In this document: positions 10,201 through 17,793 of the stretch, in pieces
Layout of the letters: each line of letters opens with the position of its first letter
How positions within the stretch are numbered: the stretch's first letter is position 1
IMG/VR virus record: IMGVR_UViG_3300025141_000399
Span: 1 to 33,717 of that record
Length of the DNA: 33,717 nucleotides
Source: a virus
Direction: 5' to 3' (one strand)
Program-made: the position numbers and the translations under genes
The notes under the pieces: model-generated
Database searches by the model: none
Told to the model about the DNA's origin: nothing
What the model saw: the letters and a program-made list of their open reading frames with translations, nothing else

Positions 10201-13200
10201 CTTCCTTATTATTTTTATAGTAAGGAGACTTTTCCAGTATATTGAATAAAATATCTGATGTAGGCATTTCTATAAATTTTCCTTCTCTTCTTGCTAGCCC
10301 ACCTATACCTTTTAATTGACTTAAACCAGGCAATGCACTACCATTCATTAACACAACTAGAGAATGCTTTAATTGATTATCTCTATTCAAGCTTTGAATA
10401 TTTAATGTATCTACCATATGCTCAAGAGATTTATGCATCATCCTCTCATAAGTAGCCTTTTCTAGTTCCTTGTTACCAAATATACCTCCTAAATATTTGT
10501 CAATAGTTTCTTTAGCTATTGCTATTGTATCAAAAGTAACATCCTTTGTCCCAGCATCACCTCTGCCTTTTGCACCTCTTAATACATGATGGAAGTTCTT
10601 AACTTTTGCATGATAGTCTACAAGTTCTTGTATTCTCTCAGAATCTTTAATCTTATCACCTTCTTTAATAGGTTTCATTTCACCTAATCTTAATGTCTCA
10701 AAGGCTTCGTCAAGTTCTCTAACTTGTTCCTTGGAAAATGATGTGAACAGGTGTTCTCTGTTTGATTCATGAGTACCAATATATAAAGAGTTAGCAATGT
10801 CAACATCTGTTCTTGATGCCTTGTATACATCCCACATATTTTTATCTGAAAGTATATTCTTATCACGCATATTCGCACTTTCACCATATGCAGCTAGGCT
10901 CATAACAGTAACTGCATCGTTATATGCTTTTTTTAATAATTTAATAGCTTCAGGTGAAGCTTCTGGTATATCAGTACGCTTTCCTTCCTGTCGAACAAAA
11001 CTATCTTTACCCATTTCTAAATACATAGAATGAGCTGATATCAGGGCCCTTAAATCATTTCCTCTTTCATCTGAAGGTATATTCTTTGTTCCAATAATCT
11101 TTCCAAGGTCTATTCTTGGTATACCCATAACACCAGCTTCTTTACTCCAAAGTGGAGCTAAATCAATCCCTATAGCCTGATATAAATTGAAAATAAAATT
11201 ATCTTGGAGTTCTTTATATTCTAAATTTGCTTTATGAAGAGCTTCTTTTTCAATCTTATTCATCCATATAGTAGGATTAGTTTTAGACTCAGATAAACCC
11301 TTGATACTATTGACACTGTTTACAATTGATTCAGCTTCTTTAGGTGTCACATGTCTCATAGCAGTACCTATATCAGTAGCAGAATTGTCATAATGTGACA
11401 TAACCTGTATTGCTATTTCTAACTTTGCTTCCTGTGTTTTATCAAGACTTCCTGCGTTAAACTCTCTATATGCTTTATCTAAAGGTTTAGCATTTAAAGG
11501 AACTTCAGTATCTGTTGGAACTACAAAAAATGGTCTTAGTATATCATCTACTTCACGATATTCACCAGTATTAACTAAATGCCTACCAATCATATAAGAA
11601 GATGGAGATTTATAATCTAACATATCACCTCTTCCCCTAATGCCTAATAACTCTAATCCATGCTTAACAGCTCTCATTTCCTTTACGTTATTAGTATAAT
11701 ACTCTCTTATCTCTCCCCTTTCCCACATACCACGCTTAGTCTTACTGGTATTCATATCTCCGAATGTTCTTGCACCTTTAGACATTACCATGCCTACAAT
11801 AAGATTAGCTGCTATCTCAGCTCCATCAGTCCCAAGAACATCTATTCCAATAGTACCATATTCTTTATAATAATCATGTATAGAATGCAAATTCATAGCC
11901 ATAGCACCTGCAATCATTCTTGGAGCAGATCCAACTATATCCTTTTTTGCTTCAGTAAGCATATACTTACCCCACTCCTTACTGAATGTTTTTCTTACCT
12001 TATCTAGTATATCTGTAGTTTCTTTTTTACTAAGTAAGGATATATCTTTCCCAACAAGCTCAGGTATAGCTTCTTTTAATTTATTTGCAGAAGTATTATC
12101 TATTAATGTTAAAGTTGCTTTAGCCTGCTTCTCTGTCATTTTACCCAGTGGTTTCCATGCTTTTCTAACTGTATTTAAACCACCACGAATCTCAGAAAAT
12201 AATTTAGTAGATCTTCCACCTCTGATAAATCTTGTTGGACCAATAAATCCCATCCACACACCTGACATTCCAGCATCTCCTAATACACTAAGAAAGCCAG
12301 AATTAAGACTTTTAAATTGCTGTAACTCCTTATCATCATAATCTAACCCTACTTGCGATGTAAGTCCATATACAGCATTTTCAATACCACTTTTAGCAAG
12401 TTGATGAGTAAGTCCTAATGCAAAGTCACTTGAATATGCAGCTAGAACCTGTCCTCCCTTACCAGCTAATGCAGGTACCTTTGTACCTAATGCACCAGCT
12501 ACACCCTCCATAACATTGTGAAAGTTTTTATTAGAATATTTTAACGCAGAAGACAATAAATGACTAGCAAGATCAACTGATGTTTCTTGACCTATATCAC
12601 CCATATGTCCTATAATTTTCCCACTAAGCTCATCAACTGCATTAGCATATGATGTCTGATTACCTTTCCATAACTTTTTATACCTAGGATCAGTTACTAA
12701 CTCAAATGCTTCATCCATTATACCTATAGTTCCACGTTCAAGCCCTTCCATTGCTACGTCTGCAGTTTCTCCACGCATAATAGCTTCACCATATTTAGCT
12801 AATGACTGGTTTGCTTTTTGTGATCCAAACTTCTCTAAAGCTGCATTACCAGCTCTCTTTGACATTGCTCTTCCTACTGCACTTCCAGACTTTCCTAATC
12901 CTATAGCTCTTGCTGCACTTGAAAGAATCTTACCAGTAAAACCAAATGTGGGAAGCATACCAATACCTTGACCAATAATGTATCCTGCTTTACCAGAAGG
13001 TGTTTGCTCCTCCCAAGGTCTGTATGCACCTCCTGCAGCTATCCCTCTAACTACTTTACCAGGGTCACTTGCTGCAAATATATCTAATGCTCCCCAAGAA
13101 GCTGAAGAAAGTCCTCCCCAAACAAGATTACCAAAGAAATCATGAGCCATATTGGCATCTTGTGCATTGGTTACAACAGGGTCTTTATTTAGATGCCTAT

Positions 13201-13249
13201 CTTTATACTGCTGTAGTATGGAATACCTGTCCAAACTATTACCATTCAT
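4202..13249 (-). CDS. Giant virion protein (3015 aa) with candidate two-barrel RNA polymerase core
   Basis: The start at 13249 has a strong ribosome binding site (AAAGGGGAT). The first ~520 residues are Gly/Ala-rich with several moderately hydrophobic stretches (around 40-110 and 240-340), typical of virion proteins that meet membranes; the rest is mixed alpha/beta. In the C-terminal half three segments resemble the catalytic double-psi barrels of two-barrel RNA polymerases, as known in crAss-like phage virion polymerases: DQVTFKSGNK with K1725 and K1729, followed by VPWETYMVTMASTPHRASVG at 1787-1806; LNLRQPRNSYDVIINKV with R2090 and P2092; and DADHDFDK with D2246, D2248, D2250 and K2251. Order and spacing fit a beta-like barrel followed by a beta-prime-like barrel with an insertion of about 150 residues. 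The polymerase assignment is inference from motifs; it could be a decayed polymerase or another polyvalent protein. That it is a large internal virion protein is much safer. Confidence 0.75.
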   Translation of the reverse strand: MNGNSLDRYSILQQYKDRHLNKDPVVTNAQDANMAHDFFGNLVWGGLSSASWGALDIFAASDPGKVVRGIAAGGAYRPWEEQTPSGKAGYIIGQGIGMLPTFGFTGKILSSAARAIGLGKSGSAVGRAMSKRAGNAALEKFGSQKANQSLAKYGEAIMRGETADVAMEGLERGTIGIMDEAFELVTDPRYKKLWKGNQTSYANAVDELSGKIIGHMGDIGQETSVDLASHLLSSALKYSNKNFHNVMEGVAGALGTKVPALAGKGGQVLAAYSSDFALGLTHQLAKSGIENAVYGLTSQVGLDYDDKELQQFKSLNSGFLSVLGDAGMSGVWMGFIGPTRFIRGGRSTKLFSEIRGGLNTVRKAWKPLGKMTEKQAKATLTLIDNTSANKLKEAIPELVGKDISLLSKKETTDILDKVRKTFSKEWGKYMLTEAKKDIVGSAPRMIAGAMAMNLHSIHDYYKEYGTIGIDVLGTDGAEIAANLIVGMVMSKGARTFGDMNTSKTKRGMWERGEIREYYTNNVKEMRAVKHGLELLGIRGRGDMLDYKSPSSYMIGRHLVNTGEYREVDDILRPFFVVPTDTEVPLNAKPLDKAYREFNAGSLDKTQEAKLEIAIQVMSHYDNSATDIGTAMRHVTPKEAESIVNSVNSIKGLSESKTNPTIWMNKIEKEALHKANLEYKELQDNFIFNLYQAIGIDLAPLWSKEAGVMGIPRIDLGKIIGTKNIPSDERGNDLRALISAHSMYLEMGKDSFVRQEGKRTDIPEASPEAIKLLKKAYNDAVTVMSLAAYGESANMRDKNILSDKNMWDVYKASRTDVDIANSLYIGTHESNREHLFTSFSKEQVRELDEAFETLRLGEMKPIKEGDKIKDSERIQELVDYHAKVKNFHHVLRGAKGRGDAGTKDVTFDTIAIAKETIDKYLGGIFGNKELEKATYERMMHKSLEHMVDTLNIQSLNRDNQLKHSLVVLMNGSALPGLSQLKGIGGLARREGKFIEMPTSDILFNILEKSPYYKNNKEEIDGLRSYYEDFELGMKSSDGPIRLRSDISSIDKLIDSLGGTGNVITLLNSAKLYSQVGHIKDFVHGYTKLEEYHTKLTKDQGIYLKGVDEIFKYDKDINTNFIELVKNLDTLKANLKFLLDTWDYEALVTMNIKELGNLVNQLESFKKKDITEFISEEGTVEKAYKDQLAEMVLLTQEKLHKRVGTFENINAYVNEQINKSPHDIPARDHVQKINTTPTKFEADYGVTVREQERIIEDMMGDKLANELRNDEIITALESIVNKATRKEGQSLDQLYSDSWQVVSSKVFSEEVGRVRFEGTPASGKLVESRIRLPLQSETDSRGLLGLRNWLFKSNIGWFDLQSDIKWRKVDSDSYQTLTVLDKDIMGQIDSILERGVSIENLTARNETLRQTFKKAVGDQETVQPQKVARVVIAEGTQLVVELGMAQRALNDAFAEGRTDNLHYLAEALIGKTEANKLSERFRIEDMSVEDVKDGITEAWNLLNKSNIYVEGDLTRTQQLEYMKRRKIADFSKGHMLTDRYHDWMTQYYNLVHLKTGSDASRIMAEAYSEMRGPDGEIIPMKGLSINDGVKVTDADGNTIPGSMFVSSRFKQRLKEYEKEGMLAGITETELMNELNKIDKELTDAPTYLSKKAFLRFLGTFAPRKEFLQIENGELVGFNVGAMKPKGANVSISPDGSLQVYYNKSAFFYNPTIAERMELAGLDQVTFKSGNKINKERSGREELEDMYVNPVTEVLKNNVAVKAESTEEIILNTIDRAREGGAYENMVREVPWETYMVTMASTPHRASVGANTGVHYSDRSGLNNWTRTDVHIDDFRTLFSAMHGDPYAVTSIGRKLSTMERQDGEMNPNRSSLDAYLDANGVVTNDWMGDMIVDNLFSRIFSGSKIGTYEVDGSSYSPMEPFIADRNVDLPILYQSGDGGRRQRIFGGFQINSELANMPFKPYDVSTHTNLGGDSNANVGSFFIVRNSLYNPAIKAMSKSDFMVIPGKKGKVSIIVEGMELLPDGSMVDLLTKKSMMESDVDAVTYRSNSKLYTQIKALANEVIDFGNGKTNDAVLNFMAEKDNIWMGALNLRQPRNSYDVIINKVHRESTGIVRKGDLIPDSKRVKGEPYIKDGKKIYDVLVDMYEHPTRRDKTGDLVDIWVVDNLEQARAQLAAIKKGVGKGTKFANKIVKHKDHYILKHQDGDNKEIYIKGTEPKGKEVEGWKHYEEGSGNATRQNALDVLRQDADHDFDKTATYITSTREFLKEVGSTIGHQVKVDANEYALLVDKEADFAIRNHETLKEWFRDVNNSSKLRGRFVKLHQMMSYLSNAIGEGGVVGEYLLNKQEINITMKDKKSYIDTIDNVAGAVKLFLDNYKTMLDIPIDKQGFSRIIDQTIKDILFGREFLIDGQVDKRKSFVGLFSVQAKDKKGFSEDIIKDERIKNHLYDTIIRPLGRYLTYNRGEFTEGETKSKIRLKDIYTGMSDMKNSYFTGEKPFLFNETLKLNLDAGKKTMQDFLTETSRAPFDIAMRSLYSMYDKALERDTAPPHRPTPVEDLIFKGERNLLTKPFELENVQSISRDIAKLVKSEGQMANLIVLSDKLASITGEYEKIKSNPYSTEYEIKQIENRLNYYTELKSDLEMVIGSRENYLSSNNVFTFRESKAPGTVPAYGSDWVIWSGGRDKPVIKQVIKEGETNKDPIGKNDVIVIGGKKFEIASPTKQTKLRSRWIAFGKPLLKTTLENSDVVSMTDMAYRGTILPAYSEFTSSFRKLTFDYMNYQDGQLLSNQRKALLHTFFNDISGKYGLTDELKRKAFIYRLLTPELMQDTFTIMEKNGEYTRDFKFTDNEKISKTVYGYLTEVMNKEGWSKENVLSANEAKGIISELAKMQNLAYYGISSPYNMVEMDVTRTERYINNFNKRLINIDNDVLKTAAKMTDVKQEEALTMINQFINGDRLITPFDMARIARNVGVGTTTPTRNMFRFGESGNFNRKFGLEGRDKIKTNQQGLDAIREKRCK

Positions 13250-13280
13250 AGATATCCCCTTTATATAGAAATTATCTTAA

Positions 13281-13778
13281 TTAACCTGCACCCCCACCTG
13301 ATCCAACATTTTCTTCTGGGAGATACTGTTCTACATCTAATTTCTTAGAAATATATCTTGAGACTGGAAATGCTTTTTCAGATGTTTCAATCCCTAACAA
13401 GGAAAGAAGTGCAAGTGGAATATCTACAGAAGAACCTACTCCATATGATACAGATTTAGTCATAAGTTTATCAAATGCAATAAGTTTTTCTTTGTCAATA
13501 TTACTATATATTTTATAAGCAGCTAGATCTGCATAATCAGGTAATTTAAGTAAATAATCTGCAATACTATCCTTTCCTACAAGAGGTATTTTTCTATCTA
13601 TCTGACCTCTGATATAATCTTCAACCCAGTTATTTTCTGCAGATGATGTATCAACAGGAGTATCTACTGGTGTACCTCCTCCTAACTTATTTAAAGAAGT
13701 ATCTAATCTAGTACTTACTGTATCTTGATATACAGTAAAATCATCACCAAAACCTTCTAAAATATTTCCATTACTCAT
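13281..13778 (-). CDS. Small structural protein of the late block, unknown
   Basis: This encodes 165 residues. There is a repeated TPVDTPVDT motif near residues 36-44 in a flexible N-terminal third, a helical centre, and a Gly-rich C-terminal tail (NVGSGGGAG). It overlaps the preceding gene by eight bases and lies 31 bases before the giant protein. Position among internal virion genes suggests a small virion or assembly protein working with the large ejected proteins. I do not recognise a family. Confidence 0.65.
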   Translation of the reverse strand: MSNGNILEGFGDDFTVYQDTVSTRLDTSLNKLGGGTPVDTPVDTSSAENNWVEDYIRGQIDRKIPLVGKDSIADYLLKLPDYADLAAYKIYSNIDKEKLIAFDKLMTKSVSYGVGSSVDIPLALLSLLGIETSEKAFPVSRYISKKLDVEQYLPEENVGSGGGAG

Positions 13779-15240
13779 CTACTATCCACTCCTTTACTCC
13801 TTGATTGTTTATTATATATCGTCCAAATTTTCCTGTCCCCATATCAAAGCCCAAAGTTTCCTTAATCTCAGCAGCTTTTTTCATAAAAAATTCTTTATCT
13901 GATTTACCTAATTTGCTATAAGGGATACCTCCAGTATACTGTTGAGGTAAATCTTCCATAAAATATCTTTTTAATCTATTTCTTACAGTAGCTCTATTAT
14001 CAAAATCAATACCAAGTGCATTCTCTATATATACATGATAAGATTTTCTGTCTATATCTGACCCTTCATAGCCTGTCATCTCTCTATATTTATAATAAGC
14101 CTCTGCAAGCATTCTATCTCTTTCTAAGTAAGGTTGAACAGTTACTACTCCTGACTTTACATTTCTGCTATCATACTTCTGTAAATTTTCATTTCTTAAT
14201 TTTACACCACGTTCTCTAAGAGACTTCCAAGCTTCTACTTTTTGAAGTTCTTCTTGAGATAACTGTCTACCAGAACTTAATAATTTATCTACCTCTTCAG
14301 ATATTTTCTCTAACTTTTCTCTAGGAGAATTATAATTAATACCAAGCTCAATTTCTGCAACGTCAGGTTCAAATCCAGCACCTTCACGAAGGTACATAAC
14401 ATCCAACTCTTCGCCTAATATTTCTCTTTTATCAGCATCTAATTCAGTATCATGCTCTACTTGTTTATTATTTATATTAAAGAAATACATATTTGAATTT
14501 CGCACCTCAGAAGCATACTCATTATAACGACTAACAGATGCTTTATATTCCTTAACATTTTCATATTTGTCTTCAAGTTCTATTAGTTCTAATTTTTTTT
14601 TCTCTCCATAACCACCTGCAATATCTAATCTTCCTTTTTCAGCAGTAACTTGTGATGCACTAAGTTGATCTAATAAAGATTGACTAACAGGATACCTATC
14701 AAATACTGCTTGCTCTGCTTCAGACAAATCTCTATCAGGAGCATACCTTGCAGGTAAGAAATCTTCTGTACCGTATATTTTATCTTCTCCAGGAGATACA
14801 CCTACACCTTTTTGTAAAAAGTTTAAAGATCTGTTTATATTCCCTAACTCAGCAACAGCTTCTCCATAAAAAGGTTTTAATATATCTATCTGTGATTTAG
14901 CCTGTGCAATTTTCTGTTTATAATATTTTATTGGTTCATCTGTAATTTCTGCTGTAATACCAGGAACTTTTCCTGTAGCATAAATATCATTAAGTGATGT
15001 AGTTTCTTCAGTTATAGCATTAATAGCATTTTGTGTCTTTGTAACCTCCCCTATAAAAAAGTTACGCTCAGCTTCTGTCTTATCTAATTCTCTTGAAATT
15101 AAATTTAATTGATCTCTTTTGTCTTGCCTTGTATTTTCGGCTGATTCCCTTGCAAGACTAATAATAAGAGCAGACAACTCCCTCATCGTATCTTCAGGAC
15201 CGTAATCTAATCTTGGTTGTCTTACTTTCCATAGTGCCAT
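13771..15240 (-). CDS. Coiled-coil internal virion protein (489 aa)
   Basis: The protein is highly charged and mostly helical. Long heptad-like regions occupy about residues 20-150 and again about 215-365, with many Glu, Lys, Leu and Gln. No Cys-rich or membrane segments are seen. Its start shares one base with the stop of the zinc-knuckle gene upstream (TAATG), and its end overlaps the next gene by eight bases. Size, helicity and position just before the giant proteins fit an internal or ejection protein of a short-tailed phage. The function is inferred from context only. Confidence 0.68.
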   Translation of the reverse strand: MALWKVRQPRLDYGPEDTMRELSALIISLARESAENTRQDKRDQLNLISRELDKTEAERNFFIGEVTKTQNAINAITEETTSLNDIYATGKVPGITAEITDEPIKYYKQKIAQAKSQIDILKPFYGEAVAELGNINRSLNFLQKGVGVSPGEDKIYGTEDFLPARYAPDRDLSEAEQAVFDRYPVSQSLLDQLSASQVTAEKGRLDIAGGYGEKKKLELIELEDKYENVKEYKASVSRYNEYASEVRNSNMYFFNINNKQVEHDTELDADKREILGEELDVMYLREGAGFEPDVAEIELGINYNSPREKLEKISEEVDKLLSSGRQLSQEELQKVEAWKSLRERGVKLRNENLQKYDSRNVKSGVVTVQPYLERDRMLAEAYYKYREMTGYEGSDIDRKSYHVYIENALGIDFDNRATVRNRLKRYFMEDLPQQYTGGIPYSKLGKSDKEFFMKKAAEIKETLGFDMGTGKFGRYIINNQGVKEWIVDE

Positions 15241-15425
15241 TATCTTGCATCCCTATTTTGTATTTTATCAATTGCTTCCAAAGCTTTATACCTAAATTTA
15301 TCATTTAACCAATCACGCCTTTTAGAACATCCACCACACTCTTTTATCCTGCCACCAGATACCTTCTTGATAACATGTGATATTGTATCTCCTAATCCTT
15401 TGCTTTGACAATTATTACAAGCCAT
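15240..15425 (-). CDS. Small Cys4 zinc-knuckle-type protein
   Basis: I choose the ATG at 15425 (61 residues) over an ATG 14 codons upstream, because it begins five bases after the stop of the previous gene and gives the family-like N-terminus MACNNCQSKGLGDT. Two CxxC pairs, C3/C6 and C30/C33, with the second in ECGGCSKRRDWLN, are an arrangement seen in many small phage proteins of unknown function and probably bind one zinc ion. It lies between two virion genes and is coupled to the next by TAATG. The longer start would overlap the upstream gene and its extra residues look unrelated. The role is unknown. Confidence 0.72.
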   Translation of the reverse strand: MACNNCQSKGLGDTISHVIKKVSGGRIKECGGCSKRRDWLNDKFRYKALEAIDKIQNRDAR

Positions 15426-15430
15426 TATAC

Positions 15431-16282
15431 TTAACAATTCGACCCAGCAATCTCCATCCCAGTACAATTATCAATACAAGATTGTTCTCCTGCTAGATTC
15501 GTTGTACAACTACAATCAGGACAGTTCGTAAAATCTATTACAGTGTCGTCATCATCGCCAGACCCCTCACAACAATTATCGGTAGTAAAATAAATACCCC
15601 CTGGAGCCTGTCCTGGTTGACACGGTACTGTTTTTTGACAATCATCAGCACAATTAGTTACACAGTCTCCCTCTACCCATCCTCCTCCTGTTTCAGGTTC
15701 TGGGAATATACCACTAGTAAGCAAAGCATTTAATGTAGAGCGTTGCTCCTTTTCCCAATCTTCTCTAGTATCAAATATACCAGTTTCTAATGCTTGATAT
15801 AGATCAGTAGATTCTTCGGCTAATGTTAAGATACCAGCTTCTCGTTTTTGTCCTAACTCAAGTCTAAATTTTTCTGCACCTCTCGTAACTTCTCTCCCAT
15901 ATAAATCTCTCTGTCTTTTTTTTCTTCCTGTCATAGTTTGACCACCACCACCCCATGAAGACAAAAGATCCATTACATTAGAACTAGCCTTACCAAATAT
16001 ATTACCAATTTGTGCTTGATATTCTCCACTATATTGTTTTGACGTTAAATCCCATGCCTCTTGTAACTGACTGATGTCCATTGCAACACCTTCAGTAAGC
16101 ATAGTCTCTTTAGTAAATTCATAAGGATCAAAGAATCTTTCATAGCCTGTTTCCCATGTACTACCTACAAGAGCTTCTCCTGGATCAAATACAGTAGATT
16201 CCATTGTAGGAGCTGTGTAAACACAACTTTGTGTAGTTTCATCTAAAACCCAACCTTCTCCTAGTATGGTACAGTCTGGCAT
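15431..16282 (-). CDS. Acidic structural protein with Cys-rich C-terminus
   Basis: This encodes 283 residues. The middle is helical and charged with a Gly-rich patch (SSWGGGGQTMTGRKKRQR). The C-terminal ~75 residues contain twelve Cys in small clusters (DCVTNCADDC, DNCCEG, NCPDCSC) and end in Cys; two more Cys lie in the first 20 residues. An acidic GDDDD stretch sits within the Cys-rich region. Such spacing suggests disulfide bonds or metal binding in an exposed virion part. Start and end are tightly joined to neighbours: the start shares one base with the previous stop. No family recognised; virion component inferred from context. Confidence 0.68.
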   Translation of the reverse strand: MPDCTILGEGWVLDETTQSCVYTAPTMESTVFDPGEALVGSTWETGYERFFDPYEFTKETMLTEGVAMDISQLQEAWDLTSKQYSGEYQAQIGNIFGKASSNVMDLLSSWGGGGQTMTGRKKRQRDLYGREVTRGAEKFRLELGQKREAGILTLAEESTDLYQALETGIFDTREDWEKEQRSTLNALLTSGIFPEPETGGGWVEGDCVTNCADDCQKTVPCQPGQAPGGIYFTTDNCCEGSGDDDDTVIDFTNCPDCSCTTNLAGEQSCIDNCTGMEIAGSNC

Positions 16283-16827
16283 TAGCTTAAAATACCTCCA
16301 GGATCAGCAGTCTCAGGAATATTATCCCAAGGATCAAAATCTATATCAAAGGATCGCATACTCCCAGTTCCTCCACCTGCTGTTTCCTTTTTTTGACCCC
16401 TATAATACATACTAAGCAGATTTGCTCCTGTGTCAGTTACATCTTGCCAAAATTCAGCTTTATGTGCAGAAGAAAGAGCTTTATTGAACTCTTCAAGGTC
16501 CCATTTCTGCATAACATCAAACTTACCTACATCAGTACTAACATAGAAATCTTCTGGATCAAAATTTGAAAACCAATTATGCAACCACTTTCCTCCTTCA
16601 CTACCATACTGCCATCCCTCAACAGCACCTGGTACTCCTCCTCCTGAGAAAAATCCTATAGCAGCTCCAATACCACTCCCAATTAAACTTAATATTCCTT
16701 CACTTTCAGCTTCATCTTCAAAGCCTGCCTCAGCAGCAGCTTTCTGTCTTCTAAATAAAGATTCTTCTTGAGCTCTCTCTTTTTCTATATCAGCATATAG
16801 CTGTGACCTTCCTTCACCGTATCCCAT
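16282..16827 (-). CDS. Gly-rich membrane-interacting virion protein (181 aa)
   Basis: The start at 16827 has a clear AAAGGAG site. After a charged helical N-terminus (residues 1-43) comes a Gly/Ala/Ile-rich hydrophobic stretch at about 44-80, ILSLIGSGIGAAIGFFSGGG and onward, resembling the glycine-zipper segments of phage ejection proteins that insert into membranes. The remainder is polar and acidic. It lies in the run of genes leading to the giant internal proteins. A role in genome delivery is inferred; the family is not certain. Confidence 0.68.
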   Translation of the reverse strand: MGYGEGRSQLYADIEKERAQEESLFRRQKAAAEAGFEDEAESEGILSLIGSGIGAAIGFFSGGGVPGAVEGWQYGSEGGKWLHNWFSNFDPEDFYVSTDVGKFDVMQKWDLEEFNKALSSAHKAEFWQDVTDTGANLLSMYYRGQKKETAGGGTGSMRSFDIDFDPWDNIPETADPGGILS

Positions 16828-16848
16828 ACTAAACTCCTTTATTCATAT

Positions 16849-17739
16849 CTAAACCCAAGGTGTAAACTGTTGTGTCCCATATTGAACAGGGACTAACTTT
16901 GTTTCTGCCCCACTAAATATAGTATCTTCTTGAGAAATTCCAGCTATCATTGATAACCTATCAGCTTTCATACCAATCCCGTCTGTAGCTGAGGTACAAA
17001 TACCATCTCCGACAGATATGTTACCATTCTCTCCATTACATAACACATGCCCATCTCCAAGTACATATACCTGATGTAAATTATCCTTATCATCATACTT
17101 TCCTGCATAAGCACCAAGAACAGATTTTGAGTATGATGAAGATGATTTTCTAGCTTTATATAATATACCTCGTTCAGTATTTATCCCATTTTTTTGTTTA
17201 TAAAAAATCTCTGTTTGTTCTACTAATGTACCATAATTATATCCATTTTCATTATCTGATGTTGGTAATTCTACGTCATGATTAGCAGTAAAAGTACCAT
17301 AGGTTACAGTCCCACCTGTAAAAGTGATTGAGCCTTGCAAGCCTCCATCACCATCATAGATGCCAACAATATAATTAGTACCAGTAGCATTATCATTACA
17401 TCCTTGCAGCATCAAGCATCCTGACTGAGTTGAATTATTATCATTATATAGTCTCACCATATAACCATTATATGAATCTTTTGCATATAATTTATATAAT
17501 ACATTTGCGACAACTCCTATTCCAACATCTCCGCTACTATTAACACTTATCTTCTGATGATTAGGGTGATTAGCATGCGTATCTGCATTCATTGGAACTG
17601 AACTTAATGGAAGATAATGCTTTTTACTAGCATATCTAACTACAAACTGTAATCCTTTTCCTGCTACATTTTCAATACTTAAAGAAGAATCAGTATTTTG
17701 AGGATATTTAGAAATACTAGTCTTTAATGCTTCTCTCAT
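16849..17739 (-). CDS. Tail fibre/spike-type protein, possible autocleaved chaperone end
   Basis: This 296-residue protein is beta-rich with little Lys or Leu. Residues around 65-100 read HQKISVNSSGDVGIG then a KLYAKDSYNGYMVRLYN stretch, the style of repeated fibre shafts. The C-terminal part has VLGDGHVLCNGENGNISVGD then GICTSATDGIGMKAD, resembling the intramolecular-chaperone (peptidase G2-type) ends of phage fibres, which fold a trimer and then cut themselves off. The catalytic residue was not identified, so cleavage is inference. No ribosome binding site precedes the ATG; instead a 14-codon ORF ends on it as ATGA. The gene is short for a fibre and may attach to another adhesin. Confidence 0.65.
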   Translation of the reverse strand: MREALKTSISKYPQNTDSSLSIENVAGKGLQFVVRYASKKHYLPLSSVPMNADTHANHPNHQKISVNSSGDVGIGVVANVLYKLYAKDSYNGYMVRLYNDNNSTQSGCLMLQGCNDNATGTNYIVGIYDGDGGLQGSITFTGGTVTYGTFTANHDVELPTSDNENGYNYGTLVEQTEIFYKQKNGINTERGILYKARKSSSSYSKSVLGAYAGKYDDKDNLHQVYVLGDGHVLCNGENGNISVGDGICTSATDGIGMKADRLSMIAGISQEDTIFSGAETKLVPVQYGTQQFTPWV

Positions 17740-17780
17740 ACTACTAAAATACTATTTTTATTATCATATACTCTAACCAT
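17736..17780 (-). CDS. Possible 14-codon ORF coupled to the fibre gene
   Basis: An ATG at 17780, 13 bases after the stop of the tail-hub gene, opens a frame reading MVRVYDNKNSILVV and stops at a TGA that overlaps the fibre start (ATGA). The fibre gene has no ribosome binding site of its own, so reinitiation from this ORF could explain its translation. The peptide also resembles a segment inside the fibre itself (MVRLYNDNN), so it could be a remnant of a duplicated fibre segment. The ORF is very short and may be chance. Confidence 0.25.
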   Translation of the reverse strand: MVRVYDNKNSILVV

Positions 17781-17793
17781 TTCGTGGTCACTG

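Noticed and set aside
11660-12007. Rightward 115-codon open frame inside the giant gene
   Set aside because: It is antisense to a continuous coding frame, has a low-complexity Ser/His/Ile/Tyr composition typical of reverse-strand shadows and no ribosome binding site.
4202-13249. N4-type (single-subunit, T7-like) virion RNA polymerase
   Set aside because: The size fits, but I could not find the ordered T/DxxGR, motif B (RxxxKxxxxxxYG) and HD motifs; the two-barrel pattern fits better.
15426-15467. Longer start for the zinc-knuckle gene (75 residues)
   Set aside because: The extra residues MYWDGDCWVELLSI overlap the upstream coding frame and do not fit the family-like N-terminus MACNNC.
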